A stretch of DNA of 64,000 bases, from positions 32,850,768 to 32,914,767 of the forward strand of contig NC_064831.1 of the NCBI RefSeq assembly GCF_024166365.1. Reading direction: 5' to 3'. Positions 50,660 through 63,203 of the stretch are shown here, one piece after another. The stretch comes from Elephas maximus indicus (lineage: Eukaryota; Chordata; Mammalia; Proboscidea; Elephantidae). A program made the translations under genes and the position numbers. The notes beneath the pieces were generated by a model. That model searched no databases. It saw only the letters and a list, made by a program, of their open reading frames with translations, and was not told the origin of the DNA. Within the stretch, counting starts at the first letter, position 1. Every line of letters starts with the position of its first letter.

Positions 50660-51740
50660 GATGGCTCGCGCAAGTGACCAAAATAAAGAATCAGATGACT
50701 TTGTGGTAGAAGAAAAGGCAGTGGAACTACCTCATGTGGAATTCAAAAGGCTAATGTTTAGGGCTCTCCAAGAGTTTAGGAAAGAGAACAAGGAAAACCG
50801 AGACAAAACCAAGGAAAATATAGACATCACATAAAACACATAACAAAACCAATGAAAATATAGCCAAAATTAAGGAAAACACAGACAAAGCAGTACAAGA
50901 GTTCAGGAAAATAATATAAGAAAAACATGAAAATAAGTAAACAATTAGAAATCATACAGAAACAGCAACTGGAAATCCAAAAGATGAAAACAAAATTTCA
51001 GAAATGGACAACTCAATAGACGGTTTTAGGAGCAAATTTAAAACAACAGAGGATGGAATCAGCAAGAATGAAGATAAATCTGTGGATGCTACTCTGTTTG
51101 AGGAAAAATCAGAGAACAGAATGAACAAAACCTCAGATTTATGTGGGGCACATCAAGCAAAAATTTGTGCCTGATCAGAGTTCTAGAATGGGGAGAAAAT
51201 GGAAAACACAGAGAAAACTGTTGAAGATTTGCTGGCAGAAAACTTCCCAAATATTGTGAAAGATGAAAAACTGACCATCCAAAAGCTCAACGGACCCCAC
51301 ATAGGATAGATCCTAAAAGAAAGTCACCAAGACATGTCATAATCACACTTGCCAAAACCAAAGGAAGAACTGTAAGAGCAGACTGAGAGAAAAGAAAAGT
51401 CACTTACAAAGGGGAAACAATAAGATAAAGCTTCGATTTTGGCAAACTATGCAGGCAAGAAGGAATGGGATGACATATACAAAACCTTGAAAGAAAAAAA
51501 CTGCCAGCCAAGAATAATATATCCTGCAAAACTCTGTCCCAAATACAACCGCGAAATTAGGACATTTGCATATAAACAGAAATTAAGGAAATTTGTAAAA
51601 ATCAAACCAAACATACGTTCAGTTAGAGAACTAACAACATTAAACAACAACCAGAGTCTAGGACACAGGACAGCATCAGCCAGATACCAACCTGGGGAAG
51701 AAGCTCTCAATAATAAAACAAAGCTTAGAACAGGGAAATA
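50660..51740 (+). pseudogene. L1 copy B ORF1 remnant
   Basis: ORF1-like sequence with an ATG at 50660, a charged coiled-coil region and a C-terminal block (51439-51741 frame, with NCQPRIIYPAKL and FAYKQKLRKF). Several stops and frameshifts separate the pieces. Confidence 0.72.
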
Positions 51741-52714
51741 GAGACCTGCAAATGACTACAACATCGAAACAATAAAAGGGGGAAATAAATGGTGTAGGTA
51801 TAAAACTTTCAAATGGAGAGGAAGTCAAGCTGATATCAAGTAATAAAAGACTGGTTCAAAGTTAGGAAGATAAGGGTAAATTTCAAGGTAAATACAAAGT
51901 TCACAAATCTACTTATCAGAATTAAAAAGAAGAAAAACAAAGTCTCAGTAAATGCAAAATCTATAATAACAAAGGAAAGAAAATCCACAAACAAAAGGAA
52001 CTCAGCACAGGAAAGTAAGAGGAACAAAGAAAATATCAGCACCATAAAAAAAAAAAAAAAAGGCACAACAATGTGACAGAAACCTATCTGTAATTACACA
52101 GAGTGTAAATGACTTAAGTGCATCTGAAAACAGAGTGGCGGAATGGTTAAAGAGTCATGACCCATCAATATGCTGTCTACAAGAGACACATCTCAGACAC
52201 AAAGACATACCCATCGATATATTAAAAATTCAAAGAATGGAAAAAAATGTATCAAGCAGACAGTAACCAAAGAAAGGCAGGAGTGACAATATTAATCTCA
52301 AAATAGACTTGAAGGAAAATTCAAGTGTAACAGACAAGGAAGGACATTATATAATGATTAAAGGGAAAATCCACCAAGGAGACATCATGTTAATAAATAT
52401 CTACACCCAATGAAAAGTCTCCAAAATACATAAAACAAACTCTAACAGCACTGAAAAGAGAAATAGTTCCATAATAATTGAGATTTCAACATGCTACTCT
52501 CAGTAAAGACAGAACATCTAGAAAGAAACTCAGCAAAGATACAGAAGATCTAAAGGCCACAACCAACTTGACCTCATAAACTTATGTAGAGCACTCCACC
52601 TAACAGCAGCAAAGTATGCATTCTTTTCCACTGCATATGAAACATTCTCAAGAATAAACTACATTTTAGTCCATAAAGCAAGCCTTAACAGAATCCAAAG
52701 CATCAAAAGAATAC

Positions 52715-52815
52715 ACAATGTAAAAAAAAGTCTATTAATTGTTTAATGAGAAACTAATTTTGCTCTATAAATAACATTCACCTAAAGCACAATTAAAAAA
52801 AAAAATTTTTTTTAA
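52715..52815 (+). repeat. Very short L1 3' end inserted in copy B
   Basis: About 100 bp with ttaatgagaaactaattttg and cattcacctaaagcacaatt plus an A-rich tail, identical in layout to the last bases of L1 copies A and C. Copy B's ORF2 continues on both sides. Confidence 0.72.
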
Positions 52816-52914
52816 GAAGTAATACAAAGCATTCTTTCTGATAACACCATAAAAGTAGAAATAACAGGAAGAGCAAAGAAAAAAATCAAATACATGGAAC
52901 CTGAGTAACGCCTT

Positions 52915-53430
52915 TCTCTTAGTCATCTAGTGCTGCTATAATAGAAATACCAGAAATGGATGACTTCTACAATTGGAAGTTTATTCTCTCACAGTCTAGT
53001 AGGCTAGAAGTCCAAATTCAGGGTGTCATCTCCAGGGGAAGGCTTTCTTCCTCTGTCAGCTCTGGAAGAAGGTCCTTCTCATCAATCTTCCCTTGGTCTA
53101 GAAGCTTGTCCCTACAGAAACCCCAGGTCCAAAGGATGCGCTCTGCTCCTGGCACTGCTTTCTTGGTGGTGTGAGGTACCCCTGTCTCTAAGCTTGCTTC
53201 TGCTATATCTCAAAAGAGATTGGCTCAAGATACAACCTAATTTTGTAAATTGAGTCCTGCCTCATCAAGTAACTGCCACTAATCCCATCTCATTAACATG
53301 GTAGAGATAGGATTTATAACACATAGAAAAATCACATCAGATGACAAAATGGTGGACAGTCACAATACTGGGAATCATAGCCTAGCCAAATTGACAAATA
53401 TTTTGGGAGGACACAATTCAATCCAGATTA
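52915..53430 (-). repeat. MaLR LTR in L1 copy B
   Basis: Reverse solo LTR: tcttagtcatctagtgctgc at the left and ggacacaattcaatccagat at the right. Copy B resumes with aacaacaggataatagaaga. Confidence 0.83.
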
Positions 53431-54120
53431 AAAACAACAGGATAATAGAAGAAATCAAAGAAGGAATCAAAAAATTTCTAGAATTAAATGAGAATGAAAC
53501 CAATCATACTAAAGCCTTTGAGACACAGGAAAGGCAGCACTCAGAGGTCAATTTATACCAATAAACGCAGACATCAAAACAGTTACCCCTAAAACTCAAA
53601 CAAATAGAGAACAGCAAAAAGAAGCACACAGCCACCAGAAGAAAAGAAGTAATAGATATTGGAGCAAAAATGAATGAATAAAGAACAGAAAAACAATGGC
53701 AAGAATCAACAACACCAACAGATAGTTCTTTGAAAAGATAAAAAACAAAAAATTAACAAACCATTGACCAAACTAACAAAAGAAAAACAGAAGAGGAAGC
53801 AAATAACCCAGATAAGAATTGAGATGGGGTGCATTACAATAGAACCAACTGAAATGAAAAGAATCAAAACAGAATACCATGAAAAATCGTGCTCCAAAAA
53901 ATTTGAGAACCTAGAGGAAATGGGCAAGTTTCTAGAAACATACTACCTACCTAAACTAGCACAAGCAGAGATAGAAAATCTGAACAGACTCATAACAAGA
54001 GAAGAGATTGAAGAGGTAATTTTAAAAACAACCAAACAAAAAAACTCTAAACCAAAAAAAGCCCTGGCCTGGATGCATTCACTGGAGATTTGTACCAAAC
54101 ATTCAGAGGAGAGCTCACAC

Positions 54121-54208
54121 CAAAAAAACCATTGCTGTCAAGTTGATTCCGCTTTTGGTTAGGTTATTCCTTAGTAAAAAGATAGCATTTTAAGGAATTT
54201 TGGCCACA
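54121..54208. other. Junction between L1 copies B and C
   Basis: Starts with a 30 bp AfroSINE tail in reverse (aaaccattgctgtcaagttg), then about 50 bp of unassigned sequence. Confidence 0.55.
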
Positions 54209-57200
54209 ATTTGGTTCTTTGAAAGGATCAACAGAATCAACAAAGCTCTGGCCAAACTGATGAAAGAAAAGCAGGAGGAAAAGCAAATAACCCAAATAAG
54301 AAATGAGATGGGTGACATTACAACACAACCAACTGAAATAAAAAGGATCAAAACAGAATACTATGAAAGACTGTACTCCAGCAAATTTGAAAGCCTAGAG
54401 GAAATGGGCGGATTTCTACACACACACTACTTATCTAAATCAAAACAAACTGAGGTAGAAAAATTGAACAGATCCATAACAAAAGATGAGACAGAAGAGG
54501 TTAAAAAAAAAAAAAAAGAAATTTAACAACAACAACAAAAAAGCCCTGGCTTGGCCAGCTTCACTAGAGAATTCTACCAAACATTCAGAGAAGAACTCAC
54601 ACTAGTACTACTTAGACTACTTCAGAGCATAGAAAAGGAAGGAATTTTCATGAATTCATCCTTTGAAGCCAGCATGACCCTGATACCAAAGCCAAACAAG
54701 CACACCACAAAAAAAGAAAATTACAGGTGAATATCCCTCCCCAATATAGATGCAAAAATTCTCAACAACATTCTAGCCAATAGAATTCCACAGCATATCA
54801 AAAGAATAATACCTCATGACCAAGTGGGATTCATACCAGGTATGCAAGAATGGTTCAACATTAGAAAATCAATGTAATCCACCACATAAATAAAACAAAA
54901 GAAAAGAATCACATGGTCATCTCAATTAACACAGAAAAGGCATTTAATAAAGTCCAACACTTATGACTGATAAAAACTCTCAGCAAAACAGAAATAGAAG
55001 TTTCCTGAACATAAAGGGCGTCGATAGAAAACCAACAGCCAACATTATTCTCAGTGGAGAGCTACTGAAAACATTTCCCCTGAGAACTGGAACCTGACAA
55101 AGATGCCCTTTATCACCACTCTTATTCAACATTGTACTGGGAGTCCTAGCTACAGCAATAAGGCAAGAAAAGAAGATACAGGGCATTCGTATTCATGAGG
55201 AAGAAATAAACTATCGTCATTCATAGGTGATATGATCCTATACATAGAAAACCTCAAAGATTGCACAGGAAAGCTACTGGAACTAGTAGAAGGATTCGGC
55301 AAAGTAGCAGTGTATGAGATCAACATACAAAAATCAGCTGAATTCCTATATGCCAACAAAAAGAACTTTAAAAAGGAAATCAGGAAAACAATACCGTTTA
55401 TTATAGCCCCTAAACTGGTAAATACTTAAGAATAAATCTAACCAGGAACATAAAAGACCTATACAAGGAAAGCTACAAAAAGCTGTTGCAAGACAACTAT
55501 GTAAATGGAAAAACATACCATGCTCGTGGATAGGAAGACTCAACATTGTGAAAATGTCAATCCTACCCAAAGCAATCTACAGGTGTAATGCAATCCCAAT
55601 CCAAATACCAATAGCATTCTTTAATTAGGTGGAAAAACTAATTACCAGCTTTATATGGAAAGGGAAGAGGTCCCAGATAAGCAAAGCATTATTGAAGAAG
55701 AACAAAGTAGGAGGACTCACACTACCTGATCTCAGAACCTACCATACAGCCACAGTAGTCAAAATAGCCTGGTTCTTGTACAATGGCAGATACATATACC
55801 AATGGAACAGGATTGAGAACCCAGATGTAAATCCATCCACCTATGGATGGTTGATCTTCAACAAAGGACCAAAGTCCATTAAATGGGGAAGAGACAGTCA
55901 GCAAATAGTGCTGGCAAAGCTGAATGTCTATCTGTGGAAAAATGAAACAGGACCCATGTCTTATACCATACACAAAAACTAACTCAAAATAGACCACAGA
56001 CTTAAATATAAAACCTAAAAATATAAAGATCGTGGAGGAAAAAACAGGAACAACGCTAGGGGCCCTAACGTATAGCATAAATAGAAGACCAAACATAACT
56101 AAAAATGCACAAACAGCAGAAGATGAACTAGGTAGATGGTACCTCCTAAAAATTAAGCACTTATGCTCATCAAAAGACTTCTCCAAAAGAGTAAAAAGAA
56201 AACTTAGAGACTGGCAAAAAAAAAAAAAAAAAAAAAATTGGCTACGAAGTATCCAGCAAGGGTCCAATCTCTAAAATTCATAGAAAAATTCAACACCTCA
56301 ACAACAAAAAGACGAATAATCCAATTAAAAAATGGGCAAAGGATATGAAGACACTTGACTGAAGAAGATGTCTAGGCAGCTAACAAACACATGAAAAACT
56401 GCTTGCGATCATTAGCCACTGGAAAGATGCAAATCAAAACTACAAGATACCACTTCACCCCAATAATAATGGCACTAATAATAATAATTTTTAAAAAATC
56501 ACAAATGTTGGTCAGGTTGTGGGATGGTAGGAACTCTTCTACACTGCTGGTGAGAATGTAAAATGGTACAACCACTATGGAAAACAGTACGATGCTTCTT
56601 TAAAAAGCTAGAAATAGAAATACCTGATCCACCAATCCCACTCCTAGCTATATACCCTAAAGAAATAAATAAGAGCTGTCACATGAATAGACAGGCACAC
56701 CCACGTTCACTTCAGCATTATTCACAATAGCAAAAAGATCAAAACTACCTAAGTGACCATCAACAGATGAATGGATAAACTGTGGTACATACACACAATG
56801 AAATACTATGCAATGATAAAGAATAACAACAAATCCATGAAACCTTCTCATAGCATGGATGACTTTGAAGGACATTATTCTGAGTTAAATAAGTCAGTCA
56901 CAAAGGGACAAGTAGTGTCTGAGACCATTATTATTTAAAAAAATGAGAAAAGGTTTACACACACACAAAAGAACTTTCTCTGATGGTGACCAGGGATGGG
57001 AGGGGGAGGGAGGGAAAATTACTAACTAGACAGAAGACATGCGTTAATATTCGTGAAGGGAAAAGCAATACACAATAAGGAGGAAGTCAGCACAACATGA
57101 CCAAGGCAAAGGAAGACACGGAGAGGAATTCAAGAATAAAGGGCAACTACGGTAATTACTTTAATATAGACAAACCTGCAACAATAGTATTAACAAACAA

Positions 57201-57665
57201 TTATCCGTGAATGGATACATAAGTAGATAGGTATGCTAAAGAAGCATGTGAAGGTGTGAGGGAGCACACCCACCCACAGATATAGGTTTGATTGTGGATG
57301 TTTCTACATAAGCAATTATAGGTGTTGCATGTATATTAATATAGACGATAGAGAACACAAGGGGCACATGGAAACTGCTTAGAAAGAACCAAACACCTTG
57401 CAGACACATAAACAATAACAGCCAAGAGGAATGTGTTCCATGAGATCAAAAGGATAACCTTTGCCCAAAAACAAAGAAGAGAAGGCAGGAAGGGGTAGAA
57501 AATCTAGACAAAAGGAAACAGGGAATCAAGTGCGGAAATGGGGAGAGTGTTGACACATTGTGGGGAATGCAACTAACGTCATGGAACACTTATGTATAAA
57601 CTATCTAATGGGAAACTAATTTGCTCTGTAAACTTTCACCTAAAGCACAATAAAAATTAAAAAAT
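54209..57665 (+). mobile_element. L1 LINE copy C, 5'-truncated
   Basis: Begins inside ORF2 (ttggttctttgaaaggatca), repeats the segment already seen in copy B at about 53720-54120, and runs through RT, the C-terminal region and 3' UTR to ttcacctaaagcacaataaa and an A-rich tail. The catalytic RT motif is degraded (FIGDM in place of FADDM near 55216-55230). Several stops break the frame. An A run at 56216-56236 marks internal slippage. Confidence 0.83.
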
Positions 57666-57689
57666 AAAATAGGTCACACACAATGTGAA

Positions 57690-57860
57690 AATAACATCGA
57701 CAGGCCAAGAAATGCCCAGGGCTACCAAAAGCTGGACAAGACAAGGAAGGATCTTCCCCTAGAGCAGACAGAGAGAGAGGATAGCTCCGCTCACACCCTG
57801 AATTTGGACTTCTACCCCCCACAAGTCTGAGACAATAAAATATGCTCTTCTTTAAGAAAA
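57690..57860 (+). repeat. MaLR LTR fragment
   Basis: 3' half only: gaaggatcttcccctagagc, caccctgaatttggacttct and an AATAAA-containing end. Confidence 0.65.
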
Positions 57861-58169
57861 GAGATTAAAGAGTTTTGGTTTGGAGTTTAGAGTATTAATA
57901 ATGTCGTTTATTTAGCTGATAGTTAGAAATCTTGTGATATACCTACTTGATAGACTATTATGCAGCCATTATAAATTATGAATATGAATATTATTTAGAT
58001 GCATAGAAAATTTTGTGATAAAGTGGTCAATGCAGAATACAGAACTTTATGTATACGCTGATTATACATAAAGGGTGAATGCAGAAAGAAAAAAAAAAGA
58101 CTGGAAAAACTATATGAAACATAAGAAACGGGAACGGTGTAAAACCTTCCGTTTTTTGATGAGCCCATC

Positions 58170-58676
58170 TGTCTTACTCATCTAGTGCTGCCATAACAGA
58201 AATACCACAAGTGGATGGCTTTAACAAAGAGAAATGTATTTCCTCACCGTCTAGTAGTTTACAAGTCCAAATTCAGGGCGTCAGCTCCAGTGAAAGGCTT
58301 TCTCTCTCTGTGGGCTCTGGATGAAGGCTTTCCCTGGTTGAGGAACTTCTCAGGCACAAGGACCCTGTGTCCAAAGGACTCGCTCTGCTCCTGGTGCTGT
58401 TTTCTTGGTATGAGGTTCCCAACTCTCTGCTTTCTCCCCTTTCCTTTTATCTCTTGAGAGATAAAATGTGGTGCAGGCCACACCCCAGGGAAACTCCCTT
58501 TATCTTGGGTCAGGAAGGTGAGCTGAGTAAGAAAAAAAGTGGTGTTAAATTCCGCCCTAACCTTCTTAACATAAAATTACAATCACAAAATGGAGGACAA
58601 CCACACAATACTGGGAATCATGGCCTAACCAAGTTGATACATGCATTTTTGGGGGGACATAATTTAATCCATGGCA
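58170..58676 (-). repeat. MaLR LTR (first of a pair)
   Basis: Reverse complete LTR: tgtcttactcatctagtgct to ggacataatttaatccatgg. Confidence 0.83.
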
Positions 58677-58723
58677 CCATCCATTCCAGACTCAGAAGAA
58701 ATCAACATAGTTGTGCTAGAGTG

Positions 58724-59139
58724 GCGTCTTAGTTATCTGGTGCTGCTGTAACAGAAATACCACAAATGGGTAGTTTTAACAGACAAATTTTTTTCCTTAA
58801 GTTTAGGAGCTAGAAGTCCAAATTCAGGGCATTGGTTGCAGAGAAAGGCTTTTGCTCTCTGTTGGGCCCTGGAGAAGGTCCTTGTCTCTTTTCAGCTTCT
58901 GTTTCCTGGTTCCTTGGAGATCCCGTGTGTCATGGATGGCATTCCCCCATCCCTGCTTGCTTGCTTGCTCTATCTGCTCTTTTTATATCTCAAAAGAGTT
59001 TGACTCATGACACATCCTACACTAATACTGCCTCATTGACATAAGAAGAAAACCCATTCCCAAATGAGATTATAACCACAGGTATGGGGGTTAGTATTTA
59101 CAACACATATTTTGCGGGGACACAGTTCAATCCATAACA
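58724..59139 (-). repeat. MaLR LTR (second of a pair)
   Basis: Reverse LTR of a different subtype: gtcttagttatctggtgctg to ggacacagttcaatccataa. Subtypes match those at 58170 (ending in the cttggttaggccat type) and 7543 (ending in the aatcctaacc type) respectively. Confidence 0.8.
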
Positions 59140-59345
59140 GGTGGTATTATTTTTTCCTTCTGCTCTTGTGAAATTTTCTAGGATATTAAGTATTTCATCT
59201 GTAATTTAAAAATAAATGTAAAAATAGCTTTTATAGTGGTGATGGTTGCACAATTCTGTGAATATACTAAAAACCACTGAATTGTACACTTTAAAAGGGT
59301 GATTTTATGGTATGTGAGTTATGTCTCAAAACTGTTATTAAGAAA

Positions 59346-59739
59346 ATTAAAAACATAACTTACTAAACTAAGTATTATTTGTGAAATATCCCAGTGTTTG
59401 ATTGCATTTTTAAGTTGCCAGCACTACACTCTTAAAAATCAAACAGTATATTCTCTGGTTGAATCTTTTGTCCTTCTAGCTCTCTCTCCTTTGCTACCAG
59501 CACACCTATCCTCCACCTATGGAGACATTCATTCCCTTAAGTGTTTCATTTTCTCCCTGTCGATTAGCACCTCCTGATTGCATTCCTTTCCTACCCAGCC
59601 TGAAGCCCATGGTTATTCATATGAATAGCATAATTTCTCACCAAAACTCTGTACTTCCTTGCAGCCATATCCTTCTCTGAGCCTGCCCAGGAAAACGCTA
59701 AGCCTAGTTCATTACCTGATCTACCTTCTCAGGTACAAT
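59346..59739. other. Unique sequence, no feature recognised
   Basis: No gene or repeat is recognised in this 390 bp. Confidence 0.5.
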
Positions 59740-60195
59740 TGTCCCCCAATTTTTTCACCCCTCCCTGTATCCACACCCTCGTGTAGTTCTCTCTTACACT
59801 GGCACTGGGCTTGACCATGCAACTTGCTATGGCCAAGGGACATTAGCAGCTACGACTAAAGCAAAAGCCTTAAAAAATGCGGGCATATCTGGGGCTTACC
59901 TTCTCTTTCTGTTCTTTAGAATCCTGAGCCCACCAAGTGAATAAGCCAGAGATAGCCTGCTGGAGAATGAAAGATCATCTGAAGCAGAAATAAGGAGTCC
60001 CAACTGAGGCCTCGCCACACCAACCAGGCTACCAACCTCCAGACATTTGAGTAAGGCCATCCTCTCTAGACCACTCAGCCCAACTGACCTGGCCCACTTT
60101 AGAAGACCCACAAAGTCACGAGATGAGAAATACTGGTTTTTTTAAGTCAGTAAGTGTTGGGGTGGTTTGTTTTGCAGCAAAAACTAACTGATGTA
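59740..60195 (+). repeat. MLT1-like LTR
   Basis: Contains ctgggcttgaccatgcaact, gatagcctgctggagaatga, gagtaaggccatcctctcta and gttggggtggtttgttttgc, the order of an old MaLR/MLT1-type LTR shared by placental mammals as I remember it. Confidence 0.6.
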
Positions 60196-60218
60196 CTTTC
60201 TTTACTGTTACATTAGAG

Positions 60219-60560
60219 TTGTAATTGTTGTTAGCTGACATTGATTCAGCCCCTGACTCATGGTGACCCCACACACAAGGGAACAAGACTTTGCCAGATC
60301 TTGCACCATTCCCATGATCAGTTGTGGATTGGACCTTTGTGATCCATAGGGTTTTCATTGGCTGGTTTTCTGAAGTCAATTGCCAGGGCTTTCTTCCTAA
60401 TCAATCTTAGTCTAGAAGCTCCCCTGAAATCTGTTCAGCATCATAGCAACATGCAAGACCCCACTGACAGACAGGTGGTTGCTGAGCAGGTGATGTATTG
60501 GCTAGGAGTTGAAGCTGGGTCTCCAACATAGAAGTCAAGAATTCTATCACCGTAGCCTTG
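60219..60560 (-). repeat. tRNA-Gly-headed SINE
   Basis: Reverse copy with the RTE-like tail at the left (cccctgactcatggtgaccc) and a decayed tRNA-Gly head at the right. Confidence 0.78.
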
Positions 60561-60719
60561 TGTAATTAGAGAAAACTTCACAACATTTCAGACTGAATTG
60601 GGTCCTTAGGTCCTCTGTCAATCTTTTCTCTTGTTAGCTCCCTTTCCCATGCCTCTCAATGGCTGACTTTTCCAGTTCTTCATCATGCTTCTCCAGTCCC
60701 AACTCAGTCCTACCCCCTG

Positions 60720-61190
60720 TTATTTTTAGAAAATGACCTTGTGGGCTTTGGATGTTTTTCTATGGCAGATGGGAAGCCATTGGAGGGTTTTGAGCAGAGG
60801 GGTGACACTCTGGCTGCTTTGGAGGATACATTGTAATGGGGCAAGAATGAAAGAAAGGAAGGAGTTAGAAGAGATGGCGGGCTTGGCCTTGGAAGGTAAA
60901 AATGGAAATGCAGAGGATGGAGAGGGGTGGAAACAGGGCATTGAATGGTAGAGGGGTAGGGCGGGAACTATTAACAGAGACTGAGAAGCAAATCACTATG
61001 AGTCGGAATCGACTCAACAGCAATCGGTTTGTTTTGGGTTTTAAGAAGCAAATGGCATTCTCTGAAGTTGAATAAAAGGTTGAAAACGTTGGTTATATTT
61101 TGAAGGCAGGGACCAACAGAATTTGCCGATGGTTTGGTTGTAGAGATAAAAAGAGGAGTAAAGGATAATCACGTTGTATTATAAGGATTT
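60720..61190 (+). repeat. Ancient interspersed repeat (short copy of the 38.9-40.9 kb family)
   Basis: Has gggaagccattggagggttt, tgacactctggctgctttgg and atattttgaaggcagggacc; the latter aligns with the atatatttttaatgaagagt block of the long copy. A 3' AfroSINE fragment (about 60990-61041) interrupts it. Confidence 0.45.
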
Positions 61191-61945
61191 TATTTTATGG
61201 AGCTTACTTACCACATCCTCTTCTGGTCCAAGGGTAGAGACTTTGTTATAAATATTTTTGTCCTAGATTTGAATGAATGAATGAAGACTCAATGAATCAA
61301 TAGATGAGTCCTGATTAATACTTTTACTTCATAGCAAATTACCCATTTCATTTTGGAATTTAGCTCTTCTCATTACTTTTCTATTTATAAAGCGAAAATA
61401 GCATACAATAATGTAAGTTGTCATTGTACATGTGTTCTAGATAGGATTATTAAAATGAACTCTATGTCAGTGCTTCTCAAAGCACAGTTATGGGTCAGCA
61501 AACTGTTTTGTTATCAGTTTGCAGTGAGGTCAGGCGCTTTTGTCAGAATGAAATCAACTATGCCTCTATACACGCTGTCTCACTTTTTTCATAGCAAACT
61601 GTCATTTTTCATAGCAACACTTTATTAAAGAAGTAGTGTATTGATTCACATTCTGGCTCAGCCTCCTTATCTGGTTGCTGACGGGCACTTTTTGTTGTAC
61701 CTACTCTAAGTTTGTCCAAAAAATCAGCTGGGTTCTCTGGGCACTGCAGAATATCTTACTGAACACGCCAAACACATTTAAGGGCTAACAAATTTCTAAA
61801 AGCCCTGAGATAATCTTCAGAGCCTTTTTAAATTTTAAGAGTTATACCACCTTTACAACTTTAGGATGGGAGATGTATTTGAAATGAGAAAATAAAACCT
61901 GTGAAGATTTTTCAAAAACATTTAGAGGCAGCAATGTGTAACAAC
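61191..61945. other. Unique sequence, no feature recognised
   Basis: AT-rich, no gene-like structure seen. Confidence 0.5.
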
Positions 61946-62175
61946 AACAAAAGCAGTAGTGGAAAGAGCATGGGTTTTGAAATCAGACCTCGATTCCAAC
62001 TGTGTGACTGACACCGAGTGTGACTTTGGTCAAATTATATTGTCTTCATTTTCTCACCAGTAAATAGGAAGGATACCTACCTCCTATGGCTATTTTAAGG
62101 ACTAAATGAGATAAGATGTTAGAAGCCTAGCGCAAGGCTCAGTATGTAGTAAGCACTTGGTAACTATTAACTCCC
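61946..62175 (+). repeat. MIR, nearly full length
   Basis: Forward MIR with gtggaaagagcatgggtttt, tcagacctcgattccaactg, cattttctcaccagtaaata, actaaatgagataagatgtt and gtagtaagcacttggtaact in order. Confidence 0.85.
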
Positions 62176-62690
62176 CCCAAAATAAATATCAAACTTATTA
62201 TCTAGCCATCTTTTAGCTGCCCATTCACGTTCATGTCGAACCCGTTCCTATCCTTAACCTTGTGAAATTTCAGATATTTGTCTTATTGGAATCATTGCTC
62301 CTGCCTACTCCAGCCTGTGTGATTTGTTGTTATCGTCATCTTCTTCAAGATGAAGAAGAATCTTGAAATTGTTCCGGGAAGCAAAGCAAAATAATTGCGA
62401 AATAAAGCTGCTGTTAAATCTGCAGATGGCAACGTTAGTGCCATTTCAAACGTGCAGTGGTAAATCATACTCGTTTCCTTGTTACCATGGATGTCACCAA
62501 GACCAGGGAGGAGATGCCTACTTCTCTTTGCTACCCAGACAACCATTCTTTTGCTGTTTTGAGGTGGGAATTGAAACCACTTCCCTAACGCTGTAAGAGT
62601 AAACATAGAACTTTCCTTCTGGTCAGCAATGGTTCACAAAGTTAAAATTTAGGACTAGAATCTAGTATTTGGTATCCGTTAGATCTAGGT
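62176..62690. other. Unique sequence, no feature recognised
   Basis: Less AT-rich than its surroundings and open on the - strand for 104 codons (62292-62606). The conceptual product has no recognised motif and no splice or promoter support, so it is not called a gene. Confidence 0.45.
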
Positions 62691-62692
62691 TA

Positions 62693-62893
62693 AGGAGTCC
62701 TGGTGCTACAATGGTTAAACACTTGGCTGGTAACTAAAAGGTTGGCGGTTCAAATCCACCAGTGGCTTTGTGGGAGAAAAGACGTGGGGATCTGTTCCTG
62801 TAAAGATTTACAGCCTAGGAAAACCTATGGGGCTGTTTTCTGTCCTATAGGGGTGCTATGAGTCAGAATGGACTTTACAGCACACAACAGCAA
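62693..62893 (+). repeat. AfroSINE long variant
   Basis: Forward copy from aggagtcctggtgctacaat to agcacacaacagcaacaaca, with the extra middle block ctgttcctgtaaagatttac. Confidence 0.85.
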
Positions 62894-63203
62894 CAACAAC
62901 AACAGGTCTAGTTTCAATCCCACCTCATCACATAGTGGTTTCACTTCACAAAATTTTTTAATATTTCTGAACTTGTTTCCTCCTTACTACATTAGTTAGG
63001 GTAGAAGTTCAGTTCAAAGCCACCATGTTGTACAACTCCAGGGGGTACCACTCACATAGCTTACACAGGGAGCTGTGCAATATTACAACCTTGCTTCAGA
63101 AGCTGTAACAAAGACTTCAAAAATAGTGGCATACACAAGACAGAAGATATTTCTCACTTATTTGATAGTTCAAGTGCAAGTAGTCCAGGGCTGCGGCTTG
63201 ATG
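62894..63203. other. Unique sequence, no feature recognised
   Basis: About 310 bp with no recognised gene or repeat. Confidence 0.5.

Larger units (their letters stand above)
48296..54120 (+). mobile_element. L1 LINE copy B, 3'-incomplete
   Basis: Starts tgggaaacagagccaacatg, has a long C-rich repeated 5' region, ORF1 remnants from about 50660 and ORF2 endonuclease and early RT sequence from about 52030 to 54120. It breaks off inside the RT entry region (ccctggcctggatgcattca ... gagctcacacc). Inserted elements are a MaLR LTR (50058-50578), a small L1 end (52715-52815) and a reverse MaLR LTR (52915-53430). All frames are broken. Confidence 0.82.
57940..59345 (+). repeat. Older L1 (L1M-like) 3' region split by two MaLR LTRs
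   Basis: Left part (57940-58169) has gactattatgcagccattat and agactggaaaaactatatga. Right part (59140-59345) has gatggttgcacaattctgtg and aaccactgaattgtacactt. These are in the order of old mammalian L1 3' UTRs. Confidence 0.72.

Noticed and set aside
60733..60951. Short frames on both strands at 60.7-60.95 kb as a gene
   Set aside because: The sequence belongs to the ancient repeat shared with 38.9-40.9 kb.
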